DNA of 64,000 nt from Lachnospiraceae bacterium (GCA_022794265.1 JAAWEK010000002.1:38479-102478); one strand, 5' to 3'. Shown: positions 1 to 10,517, numbered from the stretch's first letter. The notes: generated from the letters alone by a model not told the origin. Made by a program: numbers and translations.

Positions 1-31
1 TAAATCAACAGAAAATTGAGGAGTTCAGATC

Positions 32-1867
32 ATGTTTTGTATTGAAGAAGAACTTAAAAAGCTCCCGGGTTCTCCGGGAGTTTATTTAATGCATGATGAT
101 AAAGATGAAATTATCTATGTAGGCAAAGCCATCAGCCTGAAAAACAGAGTGCGGCAGTATTTTCAGAGCAGCAGGAATAAAACGGCAAAAATTGAACAGA
201 TGGTGTCTAAAATCTGCCGGTTTGAGTATATTGTTACGGATTCGGAACTGGAAGCCCTGATATTGGAATGTAATCTGATTAAAGAACACAGGCCAAAGTA
301 TAATACCATGCTGAAGGATGATAAAACCTATCCTTATATTAAGGTGACGGTTCATGAAGAATTTCCGCGGATTTTTATAACCAGAACCATGAAGAAGGAT
401 AAGGCGAAATATTTCGGACCATATACCAGTGCAGGAGCAGTTAAGGATACCGTTGATTTGTTAAGAAAAATATATCGGATTCGAAGCTGCAGCAAATCTC
501 TTCCCAAAGAAATCGGAAAAGGACGTCCGTGTCTGAATTATCATATCAGGCAATGTGATGCCCCATGTATGGGATATATTTCTGCCGGGGAATACCGTAG
601 CAATTTCAGTCAGATTATTGATTTTCTGAATGGAAAATATGCTTCTGTCATTGAAATGCTGGAACAAAAGATGTATGCGGCATCAGAGGCTATGGAATTT
701 GAAGAGGCTGCGGGATATCGGGATTTGATTCAGAGTGTCAAAGCAATTTCCAATAAACAGAAAATCACTTCCGATGAAGATACCGACCGGGACGTACTGG
801 CATATGCCATGGAAGGAAATGATGCAGTGGTACAGGTATTTTTTATCCGCAGCGGAAAAGTTCTGGGACGGGAACATTTTCATATTACGCTGGCGCCCCA
901 GGATACCGGCAGACAGGTATTGACCAGTTTTATCAAGCAGTATTATGCAGGTTCTCCGTTTGTACCAAAGGAACTTCTGGTGCAGGAGGAAATTGAGGAC
1001 GGGGAAATCATAAGCCGCTGGCTGACCCAGAAGCGGGGCGGAAAGGTGACAATTCGCTGTCCGAAGAAGGGGGATAAGGAAAAACTGGTAGAGCTGGCAA
1101 TGAAAAATGCGGCGATTGTGCTGGAACAGGATAAAGATAAACTTCGAAGTGAAGAACGGAGAACCAGAGGTGCCGTCCGGGAAATAACAGATTTGATTGG
1201 AATAGATTATACAAAACGGATTGAGGCTTTTGATATATCAAATATCAATGGATTTGAATCGGTAGGCTCTATGATTGTATATGAAGATGGAAGGCCGAAG
1301 CGCAACGATTATCGAAAGTTTAAGATTAAATGGGTAAAAGGCGCAGATGATTATTCCAGTATGCGGGAAGTTCTGACCAGACGTTTTAGCCATGGACTGA
1401 AGGAGTTGAAAGAGTCAGAGTATGGAAGCTTTACGAAATTTCCTGACCTTATCATGATGGACGGCGGACGGGGACAGGTAAATATTGCTTTGGAGGTGCT
1501 GGCAGAATTAAATCTGAATATACCGGTATGCGGAATGGTGAAAGATGACCATCATAGAACCCGGGGATTGTATTATAACAATATTGAAATCCCCATAGAC
1601 AGACACGGAGAGGGATTCCGCCTGATTACCAGAATCCAGGATGAAGCCCACCGGTTTGCCATCACTTATCATAAGAGTTTGAGAAGCAAGGCACAGGTTC
1701 ATTCCGTACTGGATGATATCAGCGGCATTGGCCCGGCGAGAAGAAAGGCTCTGATGAAAGAATTTAAAACTCTGGAAGCTATCCGTGATGCCGGAATTGA
1801 AGAACTAAAAAAAGTACCGTCCATGAATGAAAGTGCGGCACAAAAGGTCTATGATTTTTTTCACTGA
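32..1867 (+). CDS. uvrC: Excinuclease ABC subunit C
   Basis: UvrC is the dual-incision nuclease of nucleotide excision repair; it acts with UvrA and UvrB on damaged DNA. The 611-residue length is usual. Visible in order are an N-terminal GIY-YIG nuclease domain (PGVYLMHD then IIYVGKA, residues about 14-35), a UVR motif that contacts UvrB ([12 protein letters not shown] near residue 225), the RNase H-like endonuclease half (about 380-540, with MMDGGRGQ), and a C-terminal helix-hairpin-helix ([12 protein letters not shown]). A GAGGAG ribosome site lies 9 bases before the ATG. It is the first gene of a co-directional run of conserved genes, 42 bp before hprK. Confidence 0.97.
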   Translation: MFCIEEELKKLPGSPGVYLMHDDKDEIIYVGKAISLKNRVRQYFQSSRNKTAKIEQMVSKICRFEYIVTDSELEALILECNLIKEHRPKYNTMLKDDKTYPYIKVTVHEEFPRIFITRTMKKDKAKYFGPYTSAGAVKDTVDLLRKIYRIRSCSKSLPKEIGKGRPCLNYHIRQCDAPCMGYISAGEYRSNFSQIIDFLNGKYASVIEMLEQKMYAASEAMEFEEAAGYRDLIQSVKAISNKQKITSDEDTDRDVLAYAMEGNDAVVQVFFIRSGKVLGREHFHITLAPQDTGRQVLTSFIKQYYAGSPFVPKELLVQEEIEDGEIISRWLTQKRGGKVTIRCPKKGDKEKLVELAMKNAAIVLEQDKDKLRSEERRTRGAVREITDLIGIDYTKRIEAFDISNINGFESVGSMIVYEDGRPKRNDYRKFKIKWVKGADDYSSMREVLTRRFSHGLKELKESEYGSFTKFPDLIMMDGGRGQVNIALEVLAELNLNIPVCGMVKDDHHRTRGLYYNNIEIPIDRHGEGFRLITRIQDEAHRFAITYHKSLRSKAQVHSVLDDISGIGPARRKALMKEFKTLEAIRDAGIEELKKVPSMNESAAQKVYDFFH

Positions 1868-1909
1868 TATGGTAAAATAAGGACAGTTTAACAGTAAAGG
1901 AGAAATTCT

Positions 1910-2836
1910 ATGCAAGCAGTGAGTTTGTCAAAAATAATAGAAAAGATGGAACTGGTCAACCTGACACCGGAAATCGACGTAGAGGCCATTAAGGTTGAAC
2001 AGACGGATATCAATCGTCCCGCCTTACAGTTAACCGGATTTTTTGACCATTTTCCAACGGACCGGGTGCAGGTCATCGGATATGTGGAATATACCTATCT
2101 GAAAGGCATGGAAGAGGAGCGGAAGAAATATATATATGAAGAAATTCTTTCAAAAAAAGTACCATGTATTATTTTTTGCCGGGATTTGCAGCCGGACGAA
2201 ATATTGCTGGAACTGGCCAATAAACATGAAGTGCCGATTCTGGTTACCGGAACCACTACATCGGCATTTATGGCGGAAATCATCCGCTGGCTGAATGTGG
2301 AACTGGCGCCTTGCATCTCCATACACGGAGTCTTGGTGGATGTATACGGAGAGGGAGTGCTGATTATGGGAGAAAGCGGCATAGGAAAAAGCGAAGCCGC
2401 ATTGGAACTTATCAAACGGGGGCATCGACTGGTAACTGACGATGTGGTGGAAATCAGAAAAGTCAGTGACGAGACACTAATCGGAACGGCTCCGGATATT
2501 ACCAGACATTTTATTGAACTGCGGGGCATAGGTATTATAGATGTAAAGACTTTATTCGGTGTGGAAAGCGTTAAGGAAACCCAGGGAATCGATATGGTCA
2601 TCAAACTGGAGGACTGGAACAAGGACAGAGAATATGACAGGCTGGGACTGGAAGAGCAGTATACGGAGTTCCTTGGCAATAAAGTGGTTTGTCATTCCAT
2701 TCCAATCCGTCCGGGCCGTAATCTGGCTATTATTGTGGAATCTGCAGCCGTTAATCATCGTCAGAAGAAGATGGGATATAATGCGGCACAGGAATTATAC
2801 AGAAGGGTTCAGGCAAATCTGGGAAAACATGAGTAA
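1910..2836 (+). CDS. hprK: HPr kinase/phosphorylase
   Basis: Bifunctional sensor of carbon status: it phosphorylates HPr/Crh on Ser46 with ATP and removes the phosphate with Pi. The 308-residue protein has the Walker A loop GESGIGKS near residue 153 and the HprK signature RGIGIIDVKTLFG near residue 205, in the expected C-terminal kinase domain. It lies a few genes upstream of a Crh-like HPr (6669-6932), which is a likely substrate. AGGAGA precedes the ATG by 7 bases. Nothing is missing. Confidence 0.97.
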   Translation: MQAVSLSKIIEKMELVNLTPEIDVEAIKVEQTDINRPALQLTGFFDHFPTDRVQVIGYVEYTYLKGMEEERKKYIYEEILSKKVPCIIFCRDLQPDEILLELANKHEVPILVTGTTTSAFMAEIIRWLNVELAPCISIHGVLVDVYGEGVLIMGESGIGKSEAALELIKRGHRLVTDDVVEIRKVSDETLIGTAPDITRHFIELRGIGIIDVKTLFGVESVKETQGIDMVIKLEDWNKDREYDRLGLEEQYTEFLGNKVVCHSIPIRPGRNLAIIVESAAVNHRQKKMGYNAAQELYRRVQANLGKHE

Positions 2837-2897
2837 TAAAATGCAGTTAGTATAGACATAATGAAAAGATAAATAATAAAGAGAAGGAGACAATTAT

Positions 2898-3842
2898 ATG
2901 GAAAAAGTGTGTTTTGGTATTGATGTGGGAGGTACAACGGTAAAAATAGGATTATTTTCGGACGGAGGAAAATTACTGGACAGTACGGAAATTCCTACCA
3001 GAAAAGAAGACAACGGAAGCCATATTCTTTCAGATATTTGTTCTGCAATAGAAGCCAGACTGGAAGTGAATAATCTGACACGCGACGATTTAATCGGGGT
3101 AGGAATCGGCATACCGGGTCCGGTTACCAAGGATGGAACGGTGTTAAACTGTGTAAATCTGGGCTGGGGTATCATAAAAATCGAAGAAAAACTGTCACAG
3201 ATGCTGGGCGGAATCATGGTGAAGGCAGGAAACGATGCGAATGTGGCAGCTCTCGGTGAAAACTGGCAGGGAGGCGGACAGGGCTTTGAAGACCTGATAT
3301 TGATTACATTGGGAACCGGTGTAGGCGGAGGTGTTATTATTGGTAATGAGATAGTTACAGGCTCCAACGGAGCTGCCGGGGAAATCGGTCATATGCCTAC
3401 GGTAACAGGAGAAGAAGCCAGTCAGTGTGGCTGTGGAAAGTATGGTTGTCTGGAAACGGTAGCTTCTGCCACAGGAATCGTCAGAGAGGCAAAAAAACTT
3501 CTGGAGAAGTCTTCCGAACCTTCTGTACTAAGGGATATCATACCATTTTCCTGCAAGGATATCTTTGATGCTGCAAAAGAAGGCGATAAGCTTTCGCTGG
3601 AAGTGGTGGATAAACTGGCATACTATCTGGGTACTGCGGCAGCATCCATTGCAGCTGTTATTAATCCGCAGGTTATTGTTATTGGCGGCGGTGTCAGCAA
3701 GGCAGGAAAGTTTCTGCTGGATAAGATAGAAGAAAATTTTACAGCAGGGGCGTTCCATGCCTGTAAAAATGCAAAGTTTGCACTTGCCACACTGGGCAAT
3801 GATGCCGGAATGTACGGTGCGGCGGCTTTGATATTGGATTAA
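2898..3842 (+). CDS. glcK: ROK-family glucokinase
   Basis: Predicted ATP-dependent glucose kinase (glucose to glucose 6-phosphate) of the ROK family, 314 residues. The N-terminal phosphate loop GIDVGGTTVKIG (residues 6-17), the sugar-binding stretch GEIGHMP and the ROK zinc motif CGCGKYGCLE (about residue 178) are all visible. It follows hprK by 61 bp with AGAAGGAGA as ribosome site, so carbon sensing and entry of glucose into glycolysis are encoded together. Exact sugar specificity is inferred from family and context. Confidence 0.9.
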   Translation: MEKVCFGIDVGGTTVKIGLFSDGGKLLDSTEIPTRKEDNGSHILSDICSAIEARLEVNNLTRDDLIGVGIGIPGPVTKDGTVLNCVNLGWGIIKIEEKLSQMLGGIMVKAGNDANVAALGENWQGGGQGFEDLILITLGTGVGGGVIIGNEIVTGSNGAAGEIGHMPTVTGEEASQCGCGKYGCLETVASATGIVREAKKLLEKSSEPSVLRDIIPFSCKDIFDAAKEGDKLSLEVVDKLAYYLGTAAASIAAVINPQVIVIGGGVSKAGKFLLDKIEENFTAGAFHACKNAKFALATLGNDAGMYGAAALILD

Positions 3843-3856
3843 AGGAAGGTATATGC

Positions 3857-4789
3857 ATGGATTCATGGTATAAGGAACTGGTATCTGTAGCAGGAAACCA
3901 ATGTGTAAGCCGGGAAGAGGATATGAGCAGACATACTTCGTTCCGTGCCGGCGGCAGGGCAAAATATTTTGTCCTGCCGTCGGATAAGGAGATGGTGGCA
4001 GCTCTGATTCGGCTTCATTCGGAACATCAAATGCCTTATTACATTATGGGAAACGGCAGCAATCTGCTGGTGGCGGACAGCGGATATGACGGTACGATTA
4101 TAAAGATTGGTAGCGGAATGGACCGGGTGTCCGTGAACGGTCAGAGCGTTTATGCGGAAAGCGGGGCCATGATGGCAAAAGCTGCTTTGCTGGCAGCCCG
4201 CCATTCCCTGTCCGGCATGGAATTTGCGGCCGGAATTCCGGGAAGCATTGGCGGAGCCGCCGCCATGAATGCAGGAGCATACGGCGGGGAAATAAAAGAT
4301 ATTTTTATGGAAGCAGAGGCAGCGGACCGATGGGGGAATATTGTGGTATTGAAAAAAGAGGATATGGGCTTCGGATACAGAACCAGCATAATCCAGTCTG
4401 GCGAATATACGGTTTTATCCGTAATATTCGGGCTGAATCCCGGAAATGCAGAGGAAATCAGCGGTAAAATGAATGAATATATGATGGCGAGAAAAGAAAA
4501 ACAGCCGTTGGAATATCCCAGTGCAGGAAGTACGTTTAAACGTCCGCAGGGGCATTTTGCCGGAAAACTCATCATGGATGCCGGACTGGCAGGATACAGT
4601 GTGGGAGGCGCCTGTGTATCGGAAAAACACTGCGGATTTGTGATTAACAAATCCGGCGCCACCGCAGAAGATATTCTCACACTGATGGAAGATGTCAGAA
4701 AAACCGTATATGAGAAATTCGGAGTTATATTGGAACCAGAGGTAAAAATCATAGGCAACAGGAGTTGGAGGCAGCTATGCGATTTGTAA
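3857..4789 (+). CDS. murB: UDP-N-acetylenolpyruvoylglucosamine reductase
   Basis: MurB reduces UDP-GlcNAc-enolpyruvate to UDP-MurNAc with NADPH and FAD, in the cytoplasmic phase of peptidoglycan synthesis. The 310-residue length fits the short (type II) class. FAD-binding motifs GNGSNLLV (about 62-69) and GIPGSIGGAAAMNAGAYGGE, and the catalytic-serine segment SAGSTFKRP (about 222) are present. The start ATG is 14 bases after the glucokinase stop. Its last 13 bases overlap the rapZ start, which suggests translational coupling. Confidence 0.96.
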   Translation: MDSWYKELVSVAGNQCVSREEDMSRHTSFRAGGRAKYFVLPSDKEMVAALIRLHSEHQMPYYIMGNGSNLLVADSGYDGTIIKIGSGMDRVSVNGQSVYAESGAMMAKAALLAARHSLSGMEFAAGIPGSIGGAAAMNAGAYGGEIKDIFMEAEAADRWGNIVVLKKEDMGFGYRTSIIQSGEYTVLSVIFGLNPGNAEEISGKMNEYMMARKEKQPLEYPSAGSTFKRPQGHFAGKLIMDAGLAGYSVGGACVSEKHCGFVINKSGATAEDILTLMEDVRKTVYEKFGVILEPEVKIIGNRSWRQLCDL

Positions 4790-5637
4790 TTATTACCGGT
4801 ATGTCAGGCGCAGGAAAAAGTTCAGCGTTGAAAATGCTGGAAGATAATAATTTTTTCTGTGTGGATAATCTGCCTATTGAACTGATTATTAAATTTGCAG
4901 AACTGACATTCAATACATCATCGGATAAAAACAGAGACGTTGCATTAGGCCTGGATATACGAAGCGGTCAGGCATTGCAGGAACTGGAGGAGATTCTTGA
5001 CCAGATGGCTGACTTAAAGTATTCCTATGAAATACTGTTTTTGGATGCCAATGATGAAACACTGATCAAGCGTTTTAAGGAAACCAGAAGAGCCCACCCC
5101 CTTGCACCGGAAGGCAGGGTGGATGAAGGAATTGCCCTGGAGCGGAAAAGACTGGATTTTTTAAGAAACCGGGCGGATTACATAATTGACACCAGCCGTC
5201 TGCTGACCAGGGAACTGAAGCTGGAAGTTGAGAATATTTTTATTCGGAATTATAAGTTTAGTAATCTGTTTGTTACAATTCTATCTTTTGGATTTAAATA
5301 TGGAATACCATCGGATGCCGATTTGATTTTCGATGTCAGATTTATGCCGAATCCATATTATATAGAAGAATTAAAAGTACAGACAGGAAATGACGAAGCG
5401 GTAAAGGAATATGTTATGAATTCCGGGGTTTCCAAAGAATTTTTAAAAAAACTGGAAGACATGATAGAATTCCTGATACCAAACTACATTGCGGAAGGAA
5501 AAAACCAGCTGGTAATCGGTATCGGGTGTACGGGCGGAAAACACCGATCGGTAACGGTTGCCAATGCCATATATGATAAATTATCCAGAGACAAAGATAT
5601 CGGCATCAAGGTGACCCATCGGGATATTGCGCTGTAA
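4777..5637 (+). CDS. rapZ: RNase adapter RapZ / YvcJ-type nucleotide-binding protein
   Basis: P-loop nucleotide-binding protein of the RapZ/YvcJ family. In E. coli RapZ controls GlmS through a small RNA; the role in Clostridia is less clear. Walker A is GMSGAGKSS near the N-terminus, and the C-terminal domain carries the family motif GCTGGKHRSV. An upstream in-frame TTG at 4765 would add four residues; ATG at 4777 is preferred because GGAG lies 6 bases before it. In Bacillus the order is yvcJ-yvcK-yvcL(whiA)-crh; here yvcK is absent and whiA follows directly. Confidence 0.93.
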   Translation: MRFVIITGMSGAGKSSALKMLEDNNFFCVDNLPIELIIKFAELTFNTSSDKNRDVALGLDIRSGQALQELEEILDQMADLKYSYEILFLDANDETLIKRFKETRRAHPLAPEGRVDEGIALERKRLDFLRNRADYIIDTSRLLTRELKLEVENIFIRNYKFSNLFVTILSFGFKYGIPSDADLIFDVRFMPNPYYIEELKVQTGNDEAVKEYVMNSGVSKEFLKKLEDMIEFLIPNYIAEGKNQLVIGIGCTGGKHRSVTVANAIYDKLSRDKDIGIKVTHRDIAL

Positions 5638-5670
5638 GAGGGAAGCCTGCGGAGATGGGGAGGTATTGAA

Positions 5671-6621
5671 ATGTCATTCTCAGGTAAGGTAAAGGATGAA
5701 TTGTCCAGACAGAGTACCGCTGCCAGACATTGTCAGATTGCAGAGATTGCTGCAATTATCAGTCTGTGTGGCAGAATTCAGATATCTGCAAGTGAAACCT
5801 ATATGGTAAAAATTCACACGGAAAATATTGGCGTTGCCAGAAAGTACTTTACATTATTGAAAAAAACATATAATATAGATACGGAAATTTCCATACGACG
5901 CAGTAAAAGGCAGGCAAAAAACAGTGTGTATACCGTAGCTGTGCTGAATCATCAGAATGCGGTCCGGATATTGCAGTCCTGCAGACTGATGGATGCCAGC
6001 GGCGAGATTAGGGAAAATCTGTCATTAACGGATAATCTTATTGTTCAGAAGGACTGTTGTAAACGGGCGTTTATACGCGGAGCATTTCTTTCTGCCGGAT
6101 CTATCAGTGCACCGGAGAAATTTTACCATTTTGAAATTGTATGTGCTGCATATGAAAAAGCGGTTCAGCTACAGAAAATGATATTAAGTTTTCAAATTGA
6201 TGCGAAAATAGTTGAAAGAAAGCGGCATTATGTGGTATATATAAAAGAGGGATCCGGAATCGTGGACATTCTGAATGTTATGGAAGCCCATGTGGCGTTA
6301 ATGGATCTGGAAAATGTTAGAATAATAAAAGAGATGCGCAATACCGTAAACCGTAAGGTAAACTGCGAGACGGCGAATCTTAAAAAAACAGTTTCCGCTG
6401 CCGTAAAACAGATTGAGGATATTCAATATATCCGGGACACCATAGGGTTGGAAAAATTGTCAGAGGGATTGGAAGAAATGGCCCGGCTGCGATTGGAACA
6501 TCCGGATGCATCTCTGAAAGAACTGGGAGAGATGCTCTCACCTGCCGTAGGAAAATCAGGAGTAAATCACAGATTGCGGAAGATCAGTGAAATTGCAAGT
6601 GACCTTCGGGGGAAATTATAA
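5671..6621 (+). CDS. whiA: WhiA, DNA-binding regulator of division/sporulation
   Basis: WhiA combines a LAGLIDADG-like N-terminal fold with a C-terminal helix-turn-helix; in actinobacteria it activates sporulation septation genes and in Firmicutes it affects division and chromosome segregation. The 316 residues show the conserved start SGKVKDEL, the RGAFLSAGSIS segment near residue 136, and a C-terminal HTH region ending in KSGVNHRLRKI. GGAGG precedes the ATG. The neighbours rapZ and the Crh-like gene are the usual ones. Confidence 0.95.
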   Translation: MSFSGKVKDELSRQSTAARHCQIAEIAAIISLCGRIQISASETYMVKIHTENIGVARKYFTLLKKTYNIDTEISIRRSKRQAKNSVYTVAVLNHQNAVRILQSCRLMDASGEIRENLSLTDNLIVQKDCCKRAFIRGAFLSAGSISAPEKFYHFEIVCAAYEKAVQLQKMILSFQIDAKIVERKRHYVVYIKEGSGIVDILNVMEAHVALMDLENVRIIKEMRNTVNRKVNCETANLKKTVSAAVKQIEDIQYIRDTIGLEKLSEGLEEMARLRLEHPDASLKELGEMLSPAVGKSGVNHRLRKISEIASDLRGKL

Positions 6622-6668
6622 AATATCTGTTTTGGAATAGCAGATAAAAGAAAGGCATGGAAAGTATT

Positions 6669-6932
6669 ATGATATCAAAAGACATGACAATTGAGATTAA
6701 GACCGGACTGGAAGCCAGACCGGTAGCTGTATTTGTTCAGGTAGCAAGTCAATTTGAAAGTAAAATTTATGTTGAGTATGAAAGTAAGAAAGTGAATGCA
6801 AAGAGTATCATGGGTATGATGACACTGGGACTGGGTGCAGGTGAAAAAGTAGTTGTATCTGCAGACGGGGAAGATGAAGAAGCTGCTATCAAAAGTATAG
6901 AAAAATATCTGAGCAGCAGCGATGCCCAATAA
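6669..6932 (+). CDS. crh: Crh-like HPr protein with Glu in place of His15
   Basis: HPr-fold protein of 87 residues. The PTS phosphoryl-acceptor motif GLHARP is changed to GLEARP, so residue 15 is Glu and the protein cannot accept phosphate from enzyme I. Ser46 is kept in NAKSIMGMM, the site used by HPr kinase. This is the pattern of Bacillus Crh (Gln15, Ser46), a regulator of catabolite repression rather than a PTS carrier. ATG 6669 is chosen over 6657 because it puts residues 15 and 46 in exact register with Crh. It follows whiA, as crh does in Bacillus, and hprK is in the same gene run. Confidence 0.88.
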   Translation: MISKDMTIEIKTGLEARPVAVFVQVASQFESKIYVEYESKKVNAKSIMGMMTLGLGAGEKVVVSADGEDEEAAIKSIEKYLSSSDAQ

Positions 6933-6948
6933 TATATCAGAACGTTAA

Positions 6949-7001
6949 GACGGTTGTGTGTGTGGCAGCTTGCTTTATGCCACATACGTGACCGCTTTTT
7001 T
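6949..7001 (+). terminator. Intrinsic terminator after crh-like gene
   Basis: A long hairpin pairs GGT..GTGTGTGGCA with TGCCACATAC..ACC around a short loop (one G-U pair), directly followed by TTTTTTT. It closes the uvrC-to-crh run before dnaE. Confidence 0.8.
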
Positions 7002-7049
7002 AGCATATGGGAAAGTGTTCTTAAAATTACGAAAGGTCTGGATTAATAT

Positions 7050-10000
7050 ATGGCATTTACACACTTGCATGTACATACGGAATACAGTCTGCTGGACGGA
7101 TCCTGTAAAATCAAAGAAATTACAGAACGGGCAAAAGAGCTTGGTATGGATAGTCTGGCAATTACCGACCATGGCGTTATGTACGGTGTTATTGATTTTT
7201 ACAGAGCGGCAAAAGCAGCAGGGGTGAAACCAATTATCGGCTGTGAGGTATATGTGGCGCCTGGTTCCCGTTTTGATAAAGAAGCCGGCAATAATGAAGA
7301 AAAATATTATCATCTGGTATTACTGGCCGAAAACAATACCGGTTATTCTAATCTGATGAAAATTGTATCAAAGGCATTCGTAGAAGGCTTTTACTATAAA
7401 CCACGTGTGGATTATGAACTGCTGAAGGAATATGGGGAGGGAATTATTGCCTTAAGTGCCTGTCTGGCAGGAGAAGTACAGCGGTATCTTGCAAGGGGAT
7501 TTTATGAGGAAGGAAAAAAGGCGGCGTTAAAATACCAGGAAATTTTTGGAAAAGGAAATTATTTTCTGGAGTTGCAGGACCACGGAATACCGGAGCAAAA
7601 AGCGGTAAATTCCGGTCTTTTACGAATGAGTAAGGAGCTGGGAATCGATTTGGTGGCAACCAATGACGTTCATTATATAAATGCTGGGGATGCCCAGGCA
7701 CATGATATTCTGTTATGCATCCAAACACAGAAGAAGGTACAGGATGAAGACCGGATGCGGTATGAAGGCGGTCAGTATTATCTGAAATCAGAAGAGGAAA
7801 TGAAGGCATTATTTCCCTATGCATTAGAAGCTTTGGAGAATACCCATAAAATTGCGGAACGCTGCAATGTGGAAATCGAATTTGGCGTAACAAAACTTCC
7901 GAGATACGACGTACCCCAGGGCTTTACATCCTGGGAATATCTGAATCATCTATGTTATGAGGGATTACATAATAAATATCCGATGGCAGGACAGGAGCTG
8001 GAGGAACGGCTGAAATATGAGCTGGATACCATTCAGACCATGGGATATGTGGACTATTTCCTAATCGTATGGGATTTTATTAACTATGCAAAACAGAATC
8101 ATATTATGGTGGGGCCGGGCCGGGGTTCGGCGGCAGGCAGCATTGTGTCCTATTGTCTGGGTATTACGGATATCGACCCGATGAAATATGATTTGCTGTT
8201 TGAGCGGTTTTTAAATCCGGAACGGGTCTCCATGCCGGATATTGATGTGGATTTCTGCTATGAAAGGCGTCAGGAAGTGATTGATTATGTGGTGGAGAAA
8301 TATGGTAAGGACCGGGTGGTTCAAATTGTCACGTTCGGAACCCTGGCACCGAGAAACTGTATCCGGGATGTGGGCCGGGCTTTGGATTTACCCTATGCCA
8401 CGGTGGATACCGTTGCTAAAATGATTCCAAATGAAATCGGCATTACCATTGAAAAGGCGCTGAAAGGCAATCAGGATTTAAGAAATCTGTATCAGGGAGA
8501 TGAAGGGATTAAATATCTGATAGATATGGCAAAGCGTCTGGAGGGGCTTCCAAGACATACCTCCATGCATGCTGCCGGCGTGGTAATTAGTCAGAAATCA
8601 GTAGATGAATATGTACCGTTGTCCAGAGCCTCGGACGGAACCATAGTAACACAGTTTGTTATGACTACATTGGAGGAACTGGGACTGTTAAAAATGGATT
8701 TTCTGGGACTGCGTACCCTGACGGTGATTCAGAATGCCGTAAAGTTTGCGGAAAAATCCAAAGGCATTAAACTGGATATGAACAGTATCGATTATAACGA
8801 TAAGGCGGTGCTGGATTATATCGGAACTGGAAAGACCGATGGTATATTTCAGCTGGAAAGCGGCGGAATGAAAGGGTTTATGAAGGAATTAAAGCCCCGG
8901 AACCTGGAAGATATTATTGCGGGAATTTCTCTTTACCGTCCTGGTCCCATGGATTTTATTCCAAAATATCTGGAGGGTAAGAATAATTCCGAAAGCATTA
9001 CATATGATTGTCCCCAGCTTGAGAAAATACTGAAACCCACTTACGGCTGTATTGTCTATCAGGAACAGGTGATGCAGATTGTAAGGGAACTGGCAGGCTA
9101 TACGCTGGGCAGAAGTGATTTGGTCCGAAGGGCCATGTCCAAGAAAAAGGCTAGTGTAATGGAAAAAGAGCAGCATAACTTTGTATACGGAAATGAGGAA
9201 GAGGGAGTTAAAGGCTGTATTGCAAATGGAATCAGCGAGAAAATTGCGGTTAAAATATATAATGATATGATGGATTTTGCTAAATATGCTTTTAATAAAT
9301 CTCATGCGGCCGCCTATGCGGTAGTGTCCTACCAGACCGCTTATCTGAAATTTTACTATCCGGTGGAATTTATGGCGGCTCTTATGACCTCTGTTATCGA
9401 TAATACCGCAAAGGTATCGGAATATATCATGGCATCGAGAAATCTTGGAATCCGGATTTTGCCGCCGGATATCAATGAAGGAGAAAGCGGATTTTCCGTT
9501 TCGGAAAATGCCATCCGGTATGGATTAAGCGCTTTAAAGAGTGTGGGACATGCGGTAATCGATATTGTAGTCCGGGAACGGGAGGCTCACGGGAAGTTTA
9601 AGAATCTGACGGATTTTGCCACCCGGCTGTCCGGCAAGGAAGTGAACAAACGAACGGTGGAAAGTTTTATCAAAGCCGGGGCGTTTGACAGTCTGGAAGG
9701 AAACCGCAGACAGCTGATGCAGGTATACAATTCGGTGCTGGATAAGGTGAATGAAGATAAAAAGAAATCCATTACCGGTCAGATTTCTTTATTTGATCTG
9801 GTTCCGGAAGAAGAAAAATCCGCATACGAAATCAGTCTGCCGAATGTGGAAGAGTACAGCAGGGAGGAACTGCTGGCATTTGAAAAGGAAGTACTGGGAA
9901 TCTATGTATCCGGTCATCCGTTGGAGGAATATGAGGAAAAATGGCGCAAAAACATTACGGCGCTGACCAGGGATTTTGTACCGGATGAAGAGGGAAAGAC

Positions 10001-10517
10001 TGTTGTTGCAGATAATGAGACGGTGATTATAGGAGGAATGATAACCAATATAACGATTAAACCTACAAAAAACGGGAAGACCATGGCGTTTCTTACAGTG
10101 GAAGATTTGGTAGGTACCATTGAAGTAATCGTATTTCCCAATATATTTGATCGGCAGCGTTATATGATTCAGAACGATGCAAAGGTTTTTATCAGGGGAA
10201 AAGTATCTCTGGGAGATGACGAACAGGGAAAAGTTATCTGTGACAGAATTATTGAATTTTCAAAGGTTCCCAGAGAATTATGGGTACAGTTTCAGAATAA
10301 GGAGGCTTATCTGGAGAAAGAAAAAGAATTATTTTCTCTTCTGGAGGAATCCGATGGCAATGATACTGTAATCATCTACTGCAAAACGGAGAAGGCCAGA
10401 AAGATATTGCCAGAACGTTGGCGTGTCAATGCGGATAAAGGTCTGGTAAAAAGAATCGGACTGGAATTTGGGGAGAATAATGTAAAAGTTGTTGAAAAAA
10501 ATATTGAAAACAATTGA
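7050..10517 (+). CDS. dnaE: DNA polymerase III alpha subunit
   Basis: Replicative C-family polymerase, 1155 residues, typical for DnaE. The N-terminal PHP domain begins FTHLHVHTEYSLLDGS. The polymerase core has GPGRGSAAGSIVSYCLG (about 355) and the catalytic aspartates in PDIDVDF (about 396). A helix-hairpin-helix region and an OB-fold (IIGGMITNITIKPTKNGKTM) follow in the C-terminal third. It is preceded by a terminator and followed after about 100 bp by pfkA, a pairing common in Clostridia. Clostridia usually also carry polC elsewhere, so the exact replication role cannot be read from here. Confidence 0.97.
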   Translation: MAFTHLHVHTEYSLLDGSCKIKEITERAKELGMDSLAITDHGVMYGVIDFYRAAKAAGVKPIIGCEVYVAPGSRFDKEAGNNEEKYYHLVLLAENNTGYSNLMKIVSKAFVEGFYYKPRVDYELLKEYGEGIIALSACLAGEVQRYLARGFYEEGKKAALKYQEIFGKGNYFLELQDHGIPEQKAVNSGLLRMSKELGIDLVATNDVHYINAGDAQAHDILLCIQTQKKVQDEDRMRYEGGQYYLKSEEEMKALFPYALEALENTHKIAERCNVEIEFGVTKLPRYDVPQGFTSWEYLNHLCYEGLHNKYPMAGQELEERLKYELDTIQTMGYVDYFLIVWDFINYAKQNHIMVGPGRGSAAGSIVSYCLGITDIDPMKYDLLFERFLNPERVSMPDIDVDFCYERRQEVIDYVVEKYGKDRVVQIVTFGTLAPRNCIRDVGRALDLPYATVDTVAKMIPNEIGITIEKALKGNQDLRNLYQGDEGIKYLIDMAKRLEGLPRHTSMHAAGVVISQKSVDEYVPLSRASDGTIVTQFVMTTLEELGLLKMDFLGLRTLTVIQNAVKFAEKSKGIKLDMNSIDYNDKAVLDYIGTGKTDGIFQLESGGMKGFMKELKPRNLEDIIAGISLYRPGPMDFIPKYLEGKNNSESITYDCPQLEKILKPTYGCIVYQEQVMQIVRELAGYTLGRSDLVRRAMSKKKASVMEKEQHNFVYGNEEEGVKGCIANGISEKIAVKIYNDMMDFAKYAFNKSHAAAYAVVSYQTAYLKFYYPVEFMAALMTSVIDNTAKVSEYIMASRNLGIRILPPDINEGESGFSVSENAIRYGLSALKSVGHAVIDIVVREREAHGKFKNLTDFATRLSGKEVNKRTVESFIKAGAFDSLEGNRRQLMQVYNSVLDKVNEDKKKSITGQISLFDLVPEEEKSAYEISLPNVEEYSREELLAFEKEVLGIYVSGHPLEEYEEKWRKNITALTRDFVPDEEGKTVVADNETVIIGGMITNITIKPTKNGKTMAFLTVEDLVGTIEVIVFPNIFDRQRYMIQNDAKVFIRGKVSLGDDEQGKVICDRIIEFSKVPRELWVQFQNKEAYLEKEKELFSLLEESDGNDTVIIYCKTEKARKILPERWRVNADKGLVKRIGLEFGENNVKVVEKNIENN

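Noticed and set aside
2095-2679. A 194-codon open frame on the minus strand across hprK
   Set aside because: It is the Ser/Pro-rich mirror of hprK codon use, with no ribosome site and no recognisable domain.
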